DNA of 64,000 nucleotides from Acidobacteriales bacterium 59-55 (GTDB lineage Bacteria; Acidobacteriota; Terriglobia; Terriglobales; Acidobacteriaceae). The stretch lies in contig MKSV01000011.1 in assembly GCA_001897435.1 (NCBI GenBank), positions 124,001 through 188,000 on the forward strand, given 5' to 3'. Below the pieces are notes generated by a model. That model did no database searches. It had not been told where the DNA came from and saw only the letters and a program-made list of their open reading frames with translations. The translations under genes and the position numbers were made by a program. This document shows, piece after piece, positions 54,572 to 63,662 of the stretch. Position 1 is the first letter of the stretch. Each line of letters starts with the position of its first letter.

Positions 54572-55935
54572 TGGAGGTCTCCGGCAATGTCTTGTGTCAA
54601 TGTCCCCTCTGCAAGTCTGAGTTTTGCGTAGGTCAGGGTGTTGCGAAACACAGCCTGCCAGTAGTTGGCATGGCTTTGCCTGTCGGCGTCTTCGACGCGA
54701 AGCAGGTCGGTCATCGTCGCCAGGCCAGCTTGATAGCGGTCCTGAAGGATACGCAGGCTATCCTCGGATTGGCTCATTGAAGCGCGTGCCACCACCAGCA
54801 TCTGTTCTGCCGATTGATGTTCGTAATAGGCGCGAGTCACCTCCATTCGGATCTGCTGATCGGCCGACGCGGACGCAGCGTCAGCCCGCCGTAGGCCGAT
54901 CCTGGCTGCGGCCAGGTTCTCCCGCTTCGCTGCGGGAAGAATATCGATGCGGAGTTCTGCCCCGGCAATCCAGTTGTTTCCGCCCGAGTTTGCCAGAGAT
55001 GGCCGGTCTGTCTCCCATGAGCCGAAGGTATTGATCTGCGGTCCAAAGGCAGATTTTGCTGACTGTACTGCCGCACTCTGGGCGTCGCGCTGTAAGGCCA
55101 GGCTCTGACGGTCAGGTCTCGATTTGAGCGCAAGATCGACTGCCTGGTCCAGGGGCTCGCCGTCGAATCGCCGTTCCGTGAGCGGCACAAGCAGCCGTTG
55201 CCCAGCGGGAATAGATGCGCCCATGGCGACCTCAAGTTCGGACAAGGCAATCTGCACTCTGCCTTGTGCGGCGATTAGTTCCTGTTGACGCTCTGCCAGG
55301 TAGGCAGCCGCGGTCAGTTTGTCGGCATCGACAGCAAGGCCCGCTTCGACCCGGGTTTCACTCAAGAAAAGCAACGCTTTTGCTGTCTCAGCGTTGTGCT
55401 GCAGCACTTCGACCTGGCGCATACCGAACAGGATCGATTCGTAGGCTTCCACCGTGCGAAATATGATCGACTGATCGGACCGGGCAGCCGCGACTGAATA
55501 GCTTTTTACAAGCAGATCAGATCGCCGAATTTCAAACTGGGTGTGCCAGGAATCGAACGCCATCCAATTACCGGAGAAGTGCGTGGCGAAGTCGTTAATC
55601 GGCGTAGGGCGATTCAGTCGGTTCAACACAAAATCGTTTTGCATAAATCCCTGTTGCCTCAGTCGAGTGCCGAAGACATACACAGGGTCGTTGCCGCGCG
55701 TAACCGCTTCACGAAACATAAGATTGGGCAGCAGTGCTGTCCGCGCCAGTCGCGAACCAGACCGGGCCAAATCGACCTCGGTTCTGGCCACTTCCCTATC
55801 GGGATTCCTGCCCAGAGAAATTGCCACCGCATCCCGCAAAGTCAGCGGAGCGACCTGTTGCGGCAACCCGCTTGCCCCGGAAAGGGCCAGAAGAATCCAA
55901 ACGGACCAAAATCGTACATGAAAAACGTATCCCAT
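54568..55935 (-). CDS. TolC family outer-membrane efflux channel
   Basis: A 455-residue protein from ATG 55935 with a signal peptide (FWSVWILLALSGASG) and two repeated outer-membrane efflux domains rich in helical coils (DAVAISLGRNPDREVARTEVDLARSGSRLAR). ACAGGAG lies just upstream; ATG 55965 with TGAGG is an alternative giving ten more residues before the signal peptide. It is the first gene of the tolC-adaptor-RND-DUF2892 operon. Confidence 0.87.
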   Translation of the reverse strand: MGYVFHVRFWSVWILLALSGASGLPQQVAPLTLRDAVAISLGRNPDREVARTEVDLARSGSRLARTALLPNLMFREAVTRGNDPVYVFGTRLRQQGFMQNDFVLNRLNRPTPINDFATHFSGNWMAFDSWHTQFEIRRSDLLVKSYSVAAARSDQSIIFRTVEAYESILFGMRQVEVLQHNAETAKALLFLSETRVEAGLAVDADKLTAAAYLAERQQELIAAQGRVQIALSELEVAMGASIPAGQRLLVPLTERRFDGEPLDQAVDLALKSRPDRQSLALQRDAQSAAVQSAKSAFGPQINTFGSWETDRPSLANSGGNNWIAGAELRIDILPAAKRENLAAARIGLRRADAASASADQQIRMEVTRAYYEHQSAEQMLVVARASMSQSEDSLRILQDRYQAGLATMTDLLRVEDADRQSHANYWQAVFRNTLTYAKLRLAEGTLTQDIAGDLQ

Positions 55936-55991
55936 CAATCTCCTGTCGTACGGCGCCATCGACATGAATATTCCTCACCGAAAATAGATGC

Positions 55992-56007
55992 AGTGATGCA
56001 TGTCACT
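55992..56007. promoter_or_regulatory. Possible CRP/FNR-type operator upstream of the RND operon
   Basis: AGTGATGCATGTCACT has matched AGTGA and TCACT arms, one mismatch each from the consensus used elsewhere. It is only 57 bp upstream of ATG 55935 and closer still to ATG 55965, so its role is less clear than that of the other sites. Confidence 0.35.
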
Positions 56008-56081
56008 TCAAAGGCAGCATTGTTGCCTCCGAAGTCTTGGAAAGCACTGTCAACAGAAGAAAGACATGAAATGGGGAAACG

Positions 56082-56999
56082 TTACAGCCTGGCGAGATTT
56101 TTTTGCGGAATAGGCAAATCGAGCATCCGCAGATATTCTTTCGTAAGCAAAGACCGTAGATCTGCAGCGATCCGGGCATCACATTCGATATCGAGCTTTC
56201 GGCAACGGTCAATGGCCCGGCGCAGATCGCCGATAAACGCTATGCAGGCTGGGCATGCTTCGATGTGTTGGCGCATCTGGTCACAGTCCGGCACGGCTAA
56301 TCGGCCATCCAGGTACTCGGAAAGGTTTGCGAATATCTCTCTACATTGCGGGGATCGGCGGGAAGAAACTCTCCGTCGCGTAGTTTCGCGCTGTCCCGTA
56401 GCGGGTGGTCGTTTGCCCGGGGCTTTTTCAAAGACTTGCGACATCGCTTTCCGCACCGAGAGGCGTGCGCGATGCAGTCGAACTCGCACCGTGCCGGGCC
56501 GCAGGTCAAGAACCAGGGCAATCTGGTCGGTATCCAGATTCTCGATGTCGTGCAGAACGAGAACGATCCGATACTCGGGTGGTACAGACAAAATGGCATC
56601 GTGCAGCAGTCGGTTCTGCTCCCCTTCCAGGATCTGGCACTCCGGGTCTGTTCCAGGCCGTTGCAGCATCACATTTAATTCCGCATCGTCGGGCATCAAC
56701 TCTTCAAGCGACAAGGTGTGCTTGGGAGCATAAACGGATTTGCGTCGTGTCCGCCAACAGCGGTTCCTGGTCACTTTATAGAGCCATACAGCCAAAGCGC
56801 TCGGGTCAGTGAGCTTTGAGAGGTGCGGTACTGAGCGCATTAGCACATCCTGCATTGTGTCCTCTGCATCTTCAGGATGCCCGCAAACCTTCATGCTGAA
56901 GGCGTAAACCGTTTGTTGCAGTAGACCGATGGCGTCGTTCACCGATTCGGAATCGTTGCTTTGTAACAGCTTGATTGCTTGGATCAGTTCTGGGCGCAT
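56082..56999 (-). CDS. ECF sigma factor with a C-terminal zinc (anti-sigma-like) domain
   Basis: A 305-residue protein. Region sigma2 (about 28-90) has CGHPEDAEDTMQDVLMRSV; sigma4 (about 130-190) has LSVPPEYRIVLVLHDIENLDTDQIALVLDLRPGTVRVRLHRAR. An extra segment (about 215-285) has EIFANLSEYLDGRL and H-x3-C-x2-C (His245, Cys249, Cys252), the zinc pattern of anti-sigma factors. So sigma and a ZAS-like domain are joined in one chain, which may make activity depend on zinc or redox state. It is 75 bp upstream of the RND operon promoter region in the same direction and may control it. Confidence 0.85.
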   Translation of the reverse strand: MRPELIQAIKLLQSNDSESVNDAIGLLQQTVYAFSMKVCGHPEDAEDTMQDVLMRSVPHLSKLTDPSALAVWLYKVTRNRCWRTRRKSVYAPKHTLSLEELMPDDAELNVMLQRPGTDPECQILEGEQNRLLHDAILSVPPEYRIVLVLHDIENLDTDQIALVLDLRPGTVRVRLHRARLSVRKAMSQVFEKAPGKRPPATGQRETTRRRVSSRRSPQCREIFANLSEYLDGRLAVPDCDQMRQHIEACPACIAFIGDLRRAIDRCRKLDIECDARIAADLRSLLTKEYLRMLDLPIPQKNLARL

Positions 57000-57134
57000 C
57001 GTTTGATTGGACGGGCATTAGGAACTACAGGTATAGCTAGGCTAGCATCCCGCCACTAGCGATGGCACTTGACGGTAAGACCGCCGGAGCAAACCTCTGC
57101 ACTCGCAAGACGTACACTAGGCGCGGCACGATCC

Positions 57135-57509
57135 TTAGCGGTAGCGGACGAGACAGAAATCTTCAAACTTCTTAAATAGTTTCGCTTCAACCCAAGCTAT
57201 TTTGACCCGAAGTACCTTTAATGATGGTCTGAAGTAGTGGTGGATTTGTCGGTGCTTATAGGTGCTGGTTGGGTTTTGCTCGGTCTGGCACTGATAGGCC
57301 TGATCGCCCCATACGTCCGTCTCTTGGCCGCGCAGCAGCTCGCCCAGCATGCGGCTGGCGGTCACGTTGGCTGCCGTCGCCACCGACCGGATCAGTTTGG
57401 TATCCGCATCCACGCCGACATGTGCCTTCATGCCGAAGCACCACTGCTTGCCCTCCTTCACCTGATGCATCTCCGAGTCGCGTTCCCCGCTCACGGAGGT
57501 AGTTAGCAT
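57135..57509 (-). mobile_element. Remnant of an IS5-family transposase gene
   Basis: A 124-codon fragment reading GERDSEMHQVKEGKQWCFGMKAHVGVDADTKLI followed by a GDQAYQ motif near residue 70, as in the DDE core of IS5-type transposases. The N-terminal part and the segment with the last acidic catalytic residue are missing or scrambled; the end (FCLVRYR) recalls the family C-terminus. No terminal inverted repeats were found. It lies at the border between the RND/sigma block and the metal-efflux operon. Confidence 0.75.
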
Positions 57510-57603
57510 CCTGTTACCGTCGTTTCGCTACCGGGTTTAAAGGCCGTCCCATCTTCCGTTTTAAAGGGTGGCAGGCGGTAGGGGTAGCTGGTACACTTCG
57601 ATC

Positions 57604-57978
57604 GTGCGAACTTGTATTTCTATGTTGATGAATTTTGTACTGGTGCTTACATTCCTGCAAGCGCCGTTTCAGCACGTTCATGAGCATGAGAGTACGCAGC
57701 GTCATTCCCACGCCTTCATCCATACGCATTTTCCGGATCATCATTTTTCGACTTCGAAGTTGGGGGAATTCCGCGCTCTTAATCCTGACGATGATGCACA
57801 TTTTCGGGATTGGTTTGCGACCACAGTCGGTGATTATGCCGTGCCGCTGTATATGCAAACATTTAGCTATAGTTTTAAGCCAATCTGGTCTTCCGACTCT
57901 CACGTCGAATCCCTGATCTTGAGCGGGCATGATCCACCTGGGTTATTGCGTTCCGCACCTCGTGGTCCTCCCGTCTAA
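57604..57978 (+). CDS. His-rich small exported or membrane-anchored protein upstream of metal efflux genes
   Basis: About 124 residues. A hydrophobic N-terminus (MLMNFVLVLTFLQAPF) is followed by HVHEHESTQRHSHAFIHTHFPDHHF, a histidine cluster suited to binding Zn, Co, Ni or Cu in the periplasm. The rest has no recognised domain and ends PRGPPV. The start is uncertain (GTG 57604, ATG 57622 or GTG 57568), with no clear ribosome site. It precedes the czcC-like gene in the same direction and probably serves the same metal response. Confidence 0.65.
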   Translation: MRTCISMLMNFVLVLTFLQAPFQHVHEHESTQRHSHAFIHTHFPDHHFSTSKLGEFRALNPDDDAHFRDWFATTVGDYAVPLYMQTFSYSFKPIWSSDSHVESLILSGHDPPGLLRSAPRGPPV

Positions 57979-58135
57979 TCCTGCTCGCTGCTGCGCCTTC
58001 TGCACAGGTCGCAATCGACTGTGCGCGTTCTCAAGATTGACCTGAAATCGGTCTTCTTCGGTGGACGAAGGCGCTATTGCCCATTGCTGCCCGCTTTCCG
58101 TCGGCAGCTCTCAGCGAAGTCTATGCAGGCTCATT

Positions 58136-59362
58136 GTGAACAAACAATTTCTGTTATTCGTACTTGCCGCCTCGTTTCCGTGGCCGACGCTCTGTCATGC
58201 GCAGACAGCGCTCTCATCCACTGAAGCCGTCAACTTTGCCCTTTCCCACCGGCCAGAACTGCGAGCCGCGAACGCCCGTGTAAGCGGATCAGAACGTCTA
58301 CGAACGCAGGCGGGCCTGATCCCAAATCCACGTTTTGTATTCCGCAAAGAAGATCTTCGTCCCGAGACATCGGCATTCGGCGAAAACTCGCAAACCTATT
58401 GGGAAGGCGAGCAGATCCTGGAAATCTCCGGAAAACGTGGCGGTCGAATTGCGGTTGCGAACCAGAGTATTGAGCAAAGGCGATTAGAGGTCGATCTGGT
58501 CCGGCGTCAGATTGCTCTCAACGTCCGCGAAAACTATTGGAAGGCAAAGTCCATGCAGGCGCTTGCCCATCTCTACGATGAGAATGCAAGATACTTCCGA
58601 CAGGTCATCGACTATCATGAGGCGCGCTTCAAGGAAGGTAAGCTGGCGGAGGTCGATCTACTCCGGGTTCGTCTGCAAGGCCAACAGATTCAAGCTGCGG
58701 CAGCGAATGCACGGTTGGATTCCGAGAAAGCAATCCTCGTGCTGGCGCAGGAGATGAACGCCGCGCCCAACCCCGCATGGGTACTTTCCGATGATCTGGA
58801 GACTCTGGAAGAGCCAAGAGCGATTCCGGCTGGTTCTGACGCGCCCTCGCTTCGTACTGAGGCGCAGATTGCAGAGCAGTCCATTGCGCAGGCCAAGGCA
58901 CGGACCCAGTTAGAGAGAGCAAATGGCAGGCCCGATCTTCTGTTTACAGGTGGGTACAAACGGGATGCCCAACTGGATGCACCACTGGCGGGAGTGCAGT
59001 TCGATCTCCCTCTGTTCAATCGGAATCAAGGCGCAGTGGCTGCCTCGCGAGCCGACGAAGACGCTGCGAGAGAGACCTACCAGGCCACACGCAACCGCCT
59101 TGCTGCGGAGCTTGCTCTGTCTCAGCGCGAGTACGAGATACGCCGGGAGCAATATCTTCAGGTTTTCAAACCACTGCGAGACCAGGCAATCGAAATCTCG
59201 GATATCAGTCGCGCCGCATATCAGGCTGGGGGATTGGATCTGCTGCGCCTCCTCGATGCCGAACGAGCGCGAGTCGACGCACAGCTTAGCTATGTTCGTG
59301 CGCTCGAAGGGTTTCATCTCAGTGTCGCTGCACTTAACTATGCGGAGGGAATGGATCAATGA
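58136..59362 (+). CDS. czcC: Outer-membrane channel of a metal efflux system (CzcC/CusC-like, TolC family)
   Basis: A 408-residue protein. GTG 58136 gives a good signal peptide (NKQFLLFVLAASFPWPTLCHAQ); an open frame from 58061 adds an unlikely Cys-containing leader. Two helical repeats include AVNFALSHRPELRAANARV and VRENYWKAKSMQALAHLYDENARYF. Its stop overlaps the adaptor start (ATGA). Symbol by position and family; the metal is not known. Confidence 0.85.
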   Translation: MNKQFLLFVLAASFPWPTLCHAQTALSSTEAVNFALSHRPELRAANARVSGSERLRTQAGLIPNPRFVFRKEDLRPETSAFGENSQTYWEGEQILEISGKRGGRIAVANQSIEQRRLEVDLVRRQIALNVRENYWKAKSMQALAHLYDENARYFRQVIDYHEARFKEGKLAEVDLLRVRLQGQQIQAAAANARLDSEKAILVLAQEMNAAPNPAWVLSDDLETLEEPRAIPAGSDAPSLRTEAQIAEQSIAQAKARTQLERANGRPDLLFTGGYKRDAQLDAPLAGVQFDLPLFNRNQGAVAASRADEDAARETYQATRNRLAAELALSQREYEIRREQYLQVFKPLRDQAIEISDISRAAYQAGGLDLLRLLDAERARVDAQLSYVRALEGFHLSVAALNYAEGMDQ

Positions 59363-60570
59363 AAATTATAGGAAATGCCGCATGGGCATGCATTGTGGCC
59401 TGCAGTCTCTTAAGCGGCTGCCGCGATGCAAAGCAGGATATAAAAACCGAGGCCAGCACACAATCCGAAAGCAAAGGGACTTCGGATGAAGTAACTCTGA
59501 CGAGGCAGGCACAGGCCGAACAGAAAATAGAGGTCGCGCCCGTTGAGTCTGGAGTAGCCGTCGTTGCACAACAAGCTAAGGGCAGAATTGCCCTACCGGA
59601 TAATGCGACATGGCGCGTCGGCGTTCTAGCAGACGGCAGAGTAGAAAAGGTGTACTTCAATCTCGGCGATTTCGTGATGAAGGGGCAGGTTCTTGCACGG
59701 ATGCACAGTCACGACATGCATGAGGCCCGAGCCGCATACGCAAATGCGGTTGCGGAGCGCACGCGCCTTCAAGCTGGGGAGGCTCTCGCACAAAAGAACT
59801 ACGACCGCAGTCAACGACTCTATGCGCTGAAAGCCGAATCTGTCTCACAGACGGAGACGGCGAAACAGGAACTGGTTAATGCTCAGACTGCTGCCCGCGA
59901 AGCGGACAACAATGTCCATCGCGAAGAGGCTCACCTTGAAGAAACACTCGGCGTCCGTGCAGATGCCCCATCGAACCGTTCGGAAGACGCCGACTTAATC
60001 CCCCTCAAGGCTCCCGCGAGCGGACGAATTCTTCAGAAGAGTGTCACACCAGGCGCGACTATTTCAACTACAACCGATGCCTTTGTCATTGGAGACCTTA
60101 GCCGTCTCTGGATGCTGGCCTCGGTAGATGCAGCGACACTCTCAAAACTACATCGCGGGCAGCCTGCGACTGTGACTGTCCCAGACGTGCCGGATGCGAC
60201 CTATTCCGGTAAGATCACGAACCTTGGGCAGGAGTTCGATCCCACCACCCGCCTCATTCAGGTGCGGATTGAAGTCGCTCACCCGGATTCTCGCCTACGG
60301 CCCGAAATGCTTGCCAATGCAGAGTTCACCACCGGAGCCGGTACTGCAACGCTTCTGGTTCCCCAGGAGGCGATTCAGCAAGTGAACGGCCAGGATGTCG
60401 TGTTCGTTCGCGTCGCCCCCGATCGGTTCCGAGTGCAAACGGTCCAAACCGGCGAGAACATTCAGAAAAAGGTACGCATTCTGCAAGGTTTGAAGGCTGG
60501 GGAGCAGGTCATCACACAGGGGAGCTTCATCGCCAAGAGTCAGCTTTTGAAGTCATCGATAGGAGACTAG
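59359..60570 (+). CDS. czcB: Periplasmic adaptor of a metal efflux system (CzcB/CusB-like)
   Basis: A 403-residue lipoprotein with lipobox LSGC (SLLSGCRDAKQ). The barrel/lipoyl part includes GRVEKVYFNLGDFVMKGQVLARMHSHDMHEA, a helical hairpin of about 100 residues follows, then PASGRILQKSVTPGATIS and a C-terminal domain. The His/Met-containing MHSHDMH could be a metal contact, but that is speculative. It is two bases upstream of the permease gene. Confidence 0.87.
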   Translation: MKIIGNAAWACIVACSLLSGCRDAKQDIKTEASTQSESKGTSDEVTLTRQAQAEQKIEVAPVESGVAVVAQQAKGRIALPDNATWRVGVLADGRVEKVYFNLGDFVMKGQVLARMHSHDMHEARAAYANAVAERTRLQAGEALAQKNYDRSQRLYALKAESVSQTETAKQELVNAQTAAREADNNVHREEAHLEETLGVRADAPSNRSEDADLIPLKAPASGRILQKSVTPGATISTTTDAFVIGDLSRLWMLASVDAATLSKLHRGQPATVTVPDVPDATYSGKITNLGQEFDPTTRLIQVRIEVAHPDSRLRPEMLANAEFTTGAGTATLLVPQEAIQQVNGQDVVFVRVAPDRFRVQTVQTGENIQKKVRILQGLKAGEQVITQGSFIAKSQLLKSSIGD

Positions 60571-60572
60571 GC

Positions 60573-63500
60573 ATGTTGAATCGCATCATCGACGTTGCAC
60601 TCTCGGCACGCTGGATCGTTCTGATGGCCGCCCTGGCGCTGATCGCAGGCGGTTCTTATGCGATCTACACAATGCCAGTCGAGGCGTTTCCGGACCTAAC
60701 TAACAATCAGATCACGGTGATTACCGAAGCTCCGTCCATGCCTCCGACTGAGGTAGAACAGCTTGTCACATATCCCATCGAGCAAGCCATGATGGGTATG
60801 CCCAAGCAACAGGAAGTGCGCTCACTGTCCAAGCTGGGTCTCTCGATCATCACTGTCGTCTTCGATGATTCGGTGTCGATGTACTTCGCTCGGCAGATGG
60901 TCAACGAGCGTCTTCAGCAAGTGACCGATCAACTCCCCAAAGGCATCCAGCCGCAGCTTGGCCTTCCTGCAACTGCCTTCGGCGAACTCTATCAATACAC
61001 CCTCAGCGGCCCCATGGCTGCGATGGAACTCAAGGATGTGCAGGAATGGCAGATCAAGCGGCAACTCCGAACCATTCCGGGCGTGGCCGAGATCAACAAT
61101 TGGGGTGGCGAGGTTAAGCAGTACCAGATCGTTGTTGATCCTGCCGTACTGACCCAGTATGGGCTCACATTACATGATGTTGCCCAGCGCGTTTCCGAGA
61201 ACAACGCCAACTTCGGCGGTGGTTATATTGAACACAATAACGAGCAGTACACTTTGCGCGGCGAGGGGCGCGCGTCGGGTATCGAGGACATCGGCAACAT
61301 CGTCCTGCTATCGAGCCGCGGCGTTCCCGTACTTCTAAGTGATGTCGCCAAAGTCGGCATCGGTCCGGCCCCGAAGATCGGAGCCGTCCTCCGCAATGGG
61401 GAAACGATCTCAGGCATGGTCATCATGCTCAAGGGCGAGAACGGTAAGCGTGTCATTGAGCAAGTAAAAGAAAAGATCAAGAGCATGCGTTTACCGGCTG
61501 GCGTGAAGATCTTACCGTTCTATGACCAGTCCATCGTCATTGAGGGCACGATTCACACGGTCAAGAAGAATCTCTTCGAGGGCTTCATTCTCGTAACTGT
61601 GGTTTTGTTTATCTTCCTTGGTAATGCTCGCGCCGCGCTGATTACGGCTTCGATCATTCCTCTAGCGATGTTAATCAGCTTTATCAATATGCGCATCTTC
61701 GGGTTCAGTGCGAACCTGATGAGCTTGGGCGCTATCGACTTTGGCATGATCGTCGATGGTGCGGTGGTTATGATGGAGAACTCTATTCACCGGCTGGAGG
61801 AACGTAGAGAAGGCGAGTCAGGACTTGACGCTGTTCGATCAGCAGCTCATGAAGTGGCACGTCCCATGGTTTTCGGCGTCGTCATCATCATCGCTGTCTA
61901 TCTTCCGATCTTTTTCTTGCAGGGTCTCGAAGGCCGTATGTTCCAGCCCATGGCCTTTACGGTCTGCTCGGCGCTTTTCGGAGCACTCTTGCTCGCGCTT
62001 GCCGCGATACCAGTCTTCACCACGTTCGCGTTCGGCAAAGGTCTTCCTGCCAAAACTGGAGTTGCAAAGGCAGGCTGGATTGACTGGCTTGGAGAACACT
62101 ATCAAAGCTGGCTCGCCACCGTCATTCGTTACCGAAAGGTCACGGTTGCAATTGCCCTGTTCATCCTCACGGTGTCGATCTGGTCTCTGACTGTGATTGG
62201 CACGGAGTTCATGCCCAAGCTCGATGAGGGATCGATTCTTGTCGAAACGCGCAAGCTGCCGGGAATCTCACTTACGGAATCAGTAGAGATTAGCAAGCGA
62301 ATTGAGACTCGGCTTCGGGCTTTCCCCGAAATCGCTGATGTAGTGATCAAAATCGGCCGTCCTGACTTCGCAACGGAAGCTATGGGGATCAACGAAGGGG
62401 ACACCTATCTCTTGTTGCGCCCGATGAAAGAATGGCGTCGCTTTCATACCAAAGAGAAGCTGATAGAGGCTATCGATAAGGAACTCTCCCAATTTCCCGG
62501 ACTGGCTTATAACTTTACGCAGCCAATGGCGATGCGTGTCGATGAAACCGTATCCGGAGTGAAAGCGGACTTGGCCATCAAGATCTTCGGCGATGATTTC
62601 GACCAGCTCGACTCCCTCTCTCAGCAGGTTCTTCATGCCGCCTCTACGGTACGCGGAGCTGCAGATACGCAGATTCAACTCACCTCTGGTGTTCCCGATC
62701 TTACCATCAGCATTGATCGTGGAGCATTGGCTCGTTACGGCCTGAACGTCTCGGATGTAGAGCAGGCTGTCGAAGCAGGCGCTTCGGGCTCCGTCGTCTC
62801 TCAGCTTATCGAGGGTCAAAAAAGATATGACATTGCGATGCGGCTGCCGGAGTCGTATCGCGCAAATCCGCAGAGTATGCGGAACATTACTCTGCGCTCT
62901 TCCGGCGGCGCACAGGTGAAGCTGGATCAGGTGGCAAAGGTCCGTGTTGTCCGGGCCGCTGTGGAGATCGACCGTGAAGAGGGTCAGCGGCGAATGGTGG
63001 TGATGTCAAACGTCAGAGACCGAGACCTTGGTAGTTTCGTCAAAGAGGTACAAGCGAACATCGCGCGCGAAGTGAAGCTGCCGACAGGTTACTCCATTGA
63101 GTTTGGCGGTCAGTTCGAGAATCAGCAGCGTGCGACCAAGCGCTTGATGATGATCATTCCCGTTGTTATCTTCCTTATCTATGTCCTGCTTTACCTTGCC
63201 TTGAAGTCGTTCAAACAAGCTCTCCTGGTAGTCGGCAACATTCCGTTCGCGCTAGTCGGCGGTATCGCGGCACTCTGGCTTCGAGGCATGAATTTGAACC
63301 TCTCGGCTTTGGTAGGCTTCATCGCTCTGTTTGGCGTCGCCATGTTGAACGGCCTGGTCTTGGTCAGTTCGATCAATCAGTCGAGAGAGTCCGGCCTGAC
63401 GACTTACGACGCCGTGCTGGCCGGCGCACGTCGCAGGCTCCGGCCCGTTCTAATGACAGCGTGCGTTGCAAGCTTCGGCTTTATTCCAATGGCGTTCTCA

Positions 63501-63662
63501 GCCTCTACGGGATCGGAGGTGCAACGGCCCCTTGCGACGGTTGTGATCGGAGGGCTGGTTACCTCCACTCTCCTGACCCTGCTGCTTCTTCCTGTTCTTT
63601 ACGAATGGGTTTTCGAAAAGGAGGCTTTCATGGAAAACCGACAGGGTAAATTTTCAAGTTGA
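60573..63662 (+). CDS. czcA: Heavy-metal efflux RND permease (CzcA/CusA family)
   Basis: A 1029-residue exporter. The opening MLNRIIDVALSARWIVLMAAL and MPVEAFPDLTNNQITVITEAPSMPPTEVEQLVTYPIE are hallmarks of the HME-RND group. Helix 4 reads LGAIDFGMIVDGAVVMMENSIHRLEE, with the acidic residues of metal pumps. Twelve helices and the large periplasmic loops are in place. It should expel a divalent cation or Cu(I)/Ag(I) with proton import; which one cannot be told. Last gene of the czcCBA operon. Confidence 0.93.
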   Translation: MLNRIIDVALSARWIVLMAALALIAGGSYAIYTMPVEAFPDLTNNQITVITEAPSMPPTEVEQLVTYPIEQAMMGMPKQQEVRSLSKLGLSIITVVFDDSVSMYFARQMVNERLQQVTDQLPKGIQPQLGLPATAFGELYQYTLSGPMAAMELKDVQEWQIKRQLRTIPGVAEINNWGGEVKQYQIVVDPAVLTQYGLTLHDVAQRVSENNANFGGGYIEHNNEQYTLRGEGRASGIEDIGNIVLLSSRGVPVLLSDVAKVGIGPAPKIGAVLRNGETISGMVIMLKGENGKRVIEQVKEKIKSMRLPAGVKILPFYDQSIVIEGTIHTVKKNLFEGFILVTVVLFIFLGNARAALITASIIPLAMLISFINMRIFGFSANLMSLGAIDFGMIVDGAVVMMENSIHRLEERREGESGLDAVRSAAHEVARPMVFGVVIIIAVYLPIFFLQGLEGRMFQPMAFTVCSALFGALLLALAAIPVFTTFAFGKGLPAKTGVAKAGWIDWLGEHYQSWLATVIRYRKVTVAIALFILTVSIWSLTVIGTEFMPKLDEGSILVETRKLPGISLTESVEISKRIETRLRAFPEIADVVIKIGRPDFATEAMGINEGDTYLLLRPMKEWRRFHTKEKLIEAIDKELSQFPGLAYNFTQPMAMRVDETVSGVKADLAIKIFGDDFDQLDSLSQQVLHAASTVRGAADTQIQLTSGVPDLTISIDRGALARYGLNVSDVEQAVEAGASGSVVSQLIEGQKRYDIAMRLPESYRANPQSMRNITLRSSGGAQVKLDQVAKVRVVRAAVEIDREEGQRRMVVMSNVRDRDLGSFVKEVQANIAREVKLPTGYSIEFGGQFENQQRATKRLMMIIPVVIFLIYVLLYLALKSFKQALLVVGNIPFALVGGIAALWLRGMNLNLSALVGFIALFGVAMLNGLVLVSSINQSRESGLTTYDAVLAGARRRLRPVLMTACVASFGFIPMAFSASTGSEVQRPLATVVIGGLVTSTLLTLLLLPVLYEWVFEKEAFMENRQGKFSS

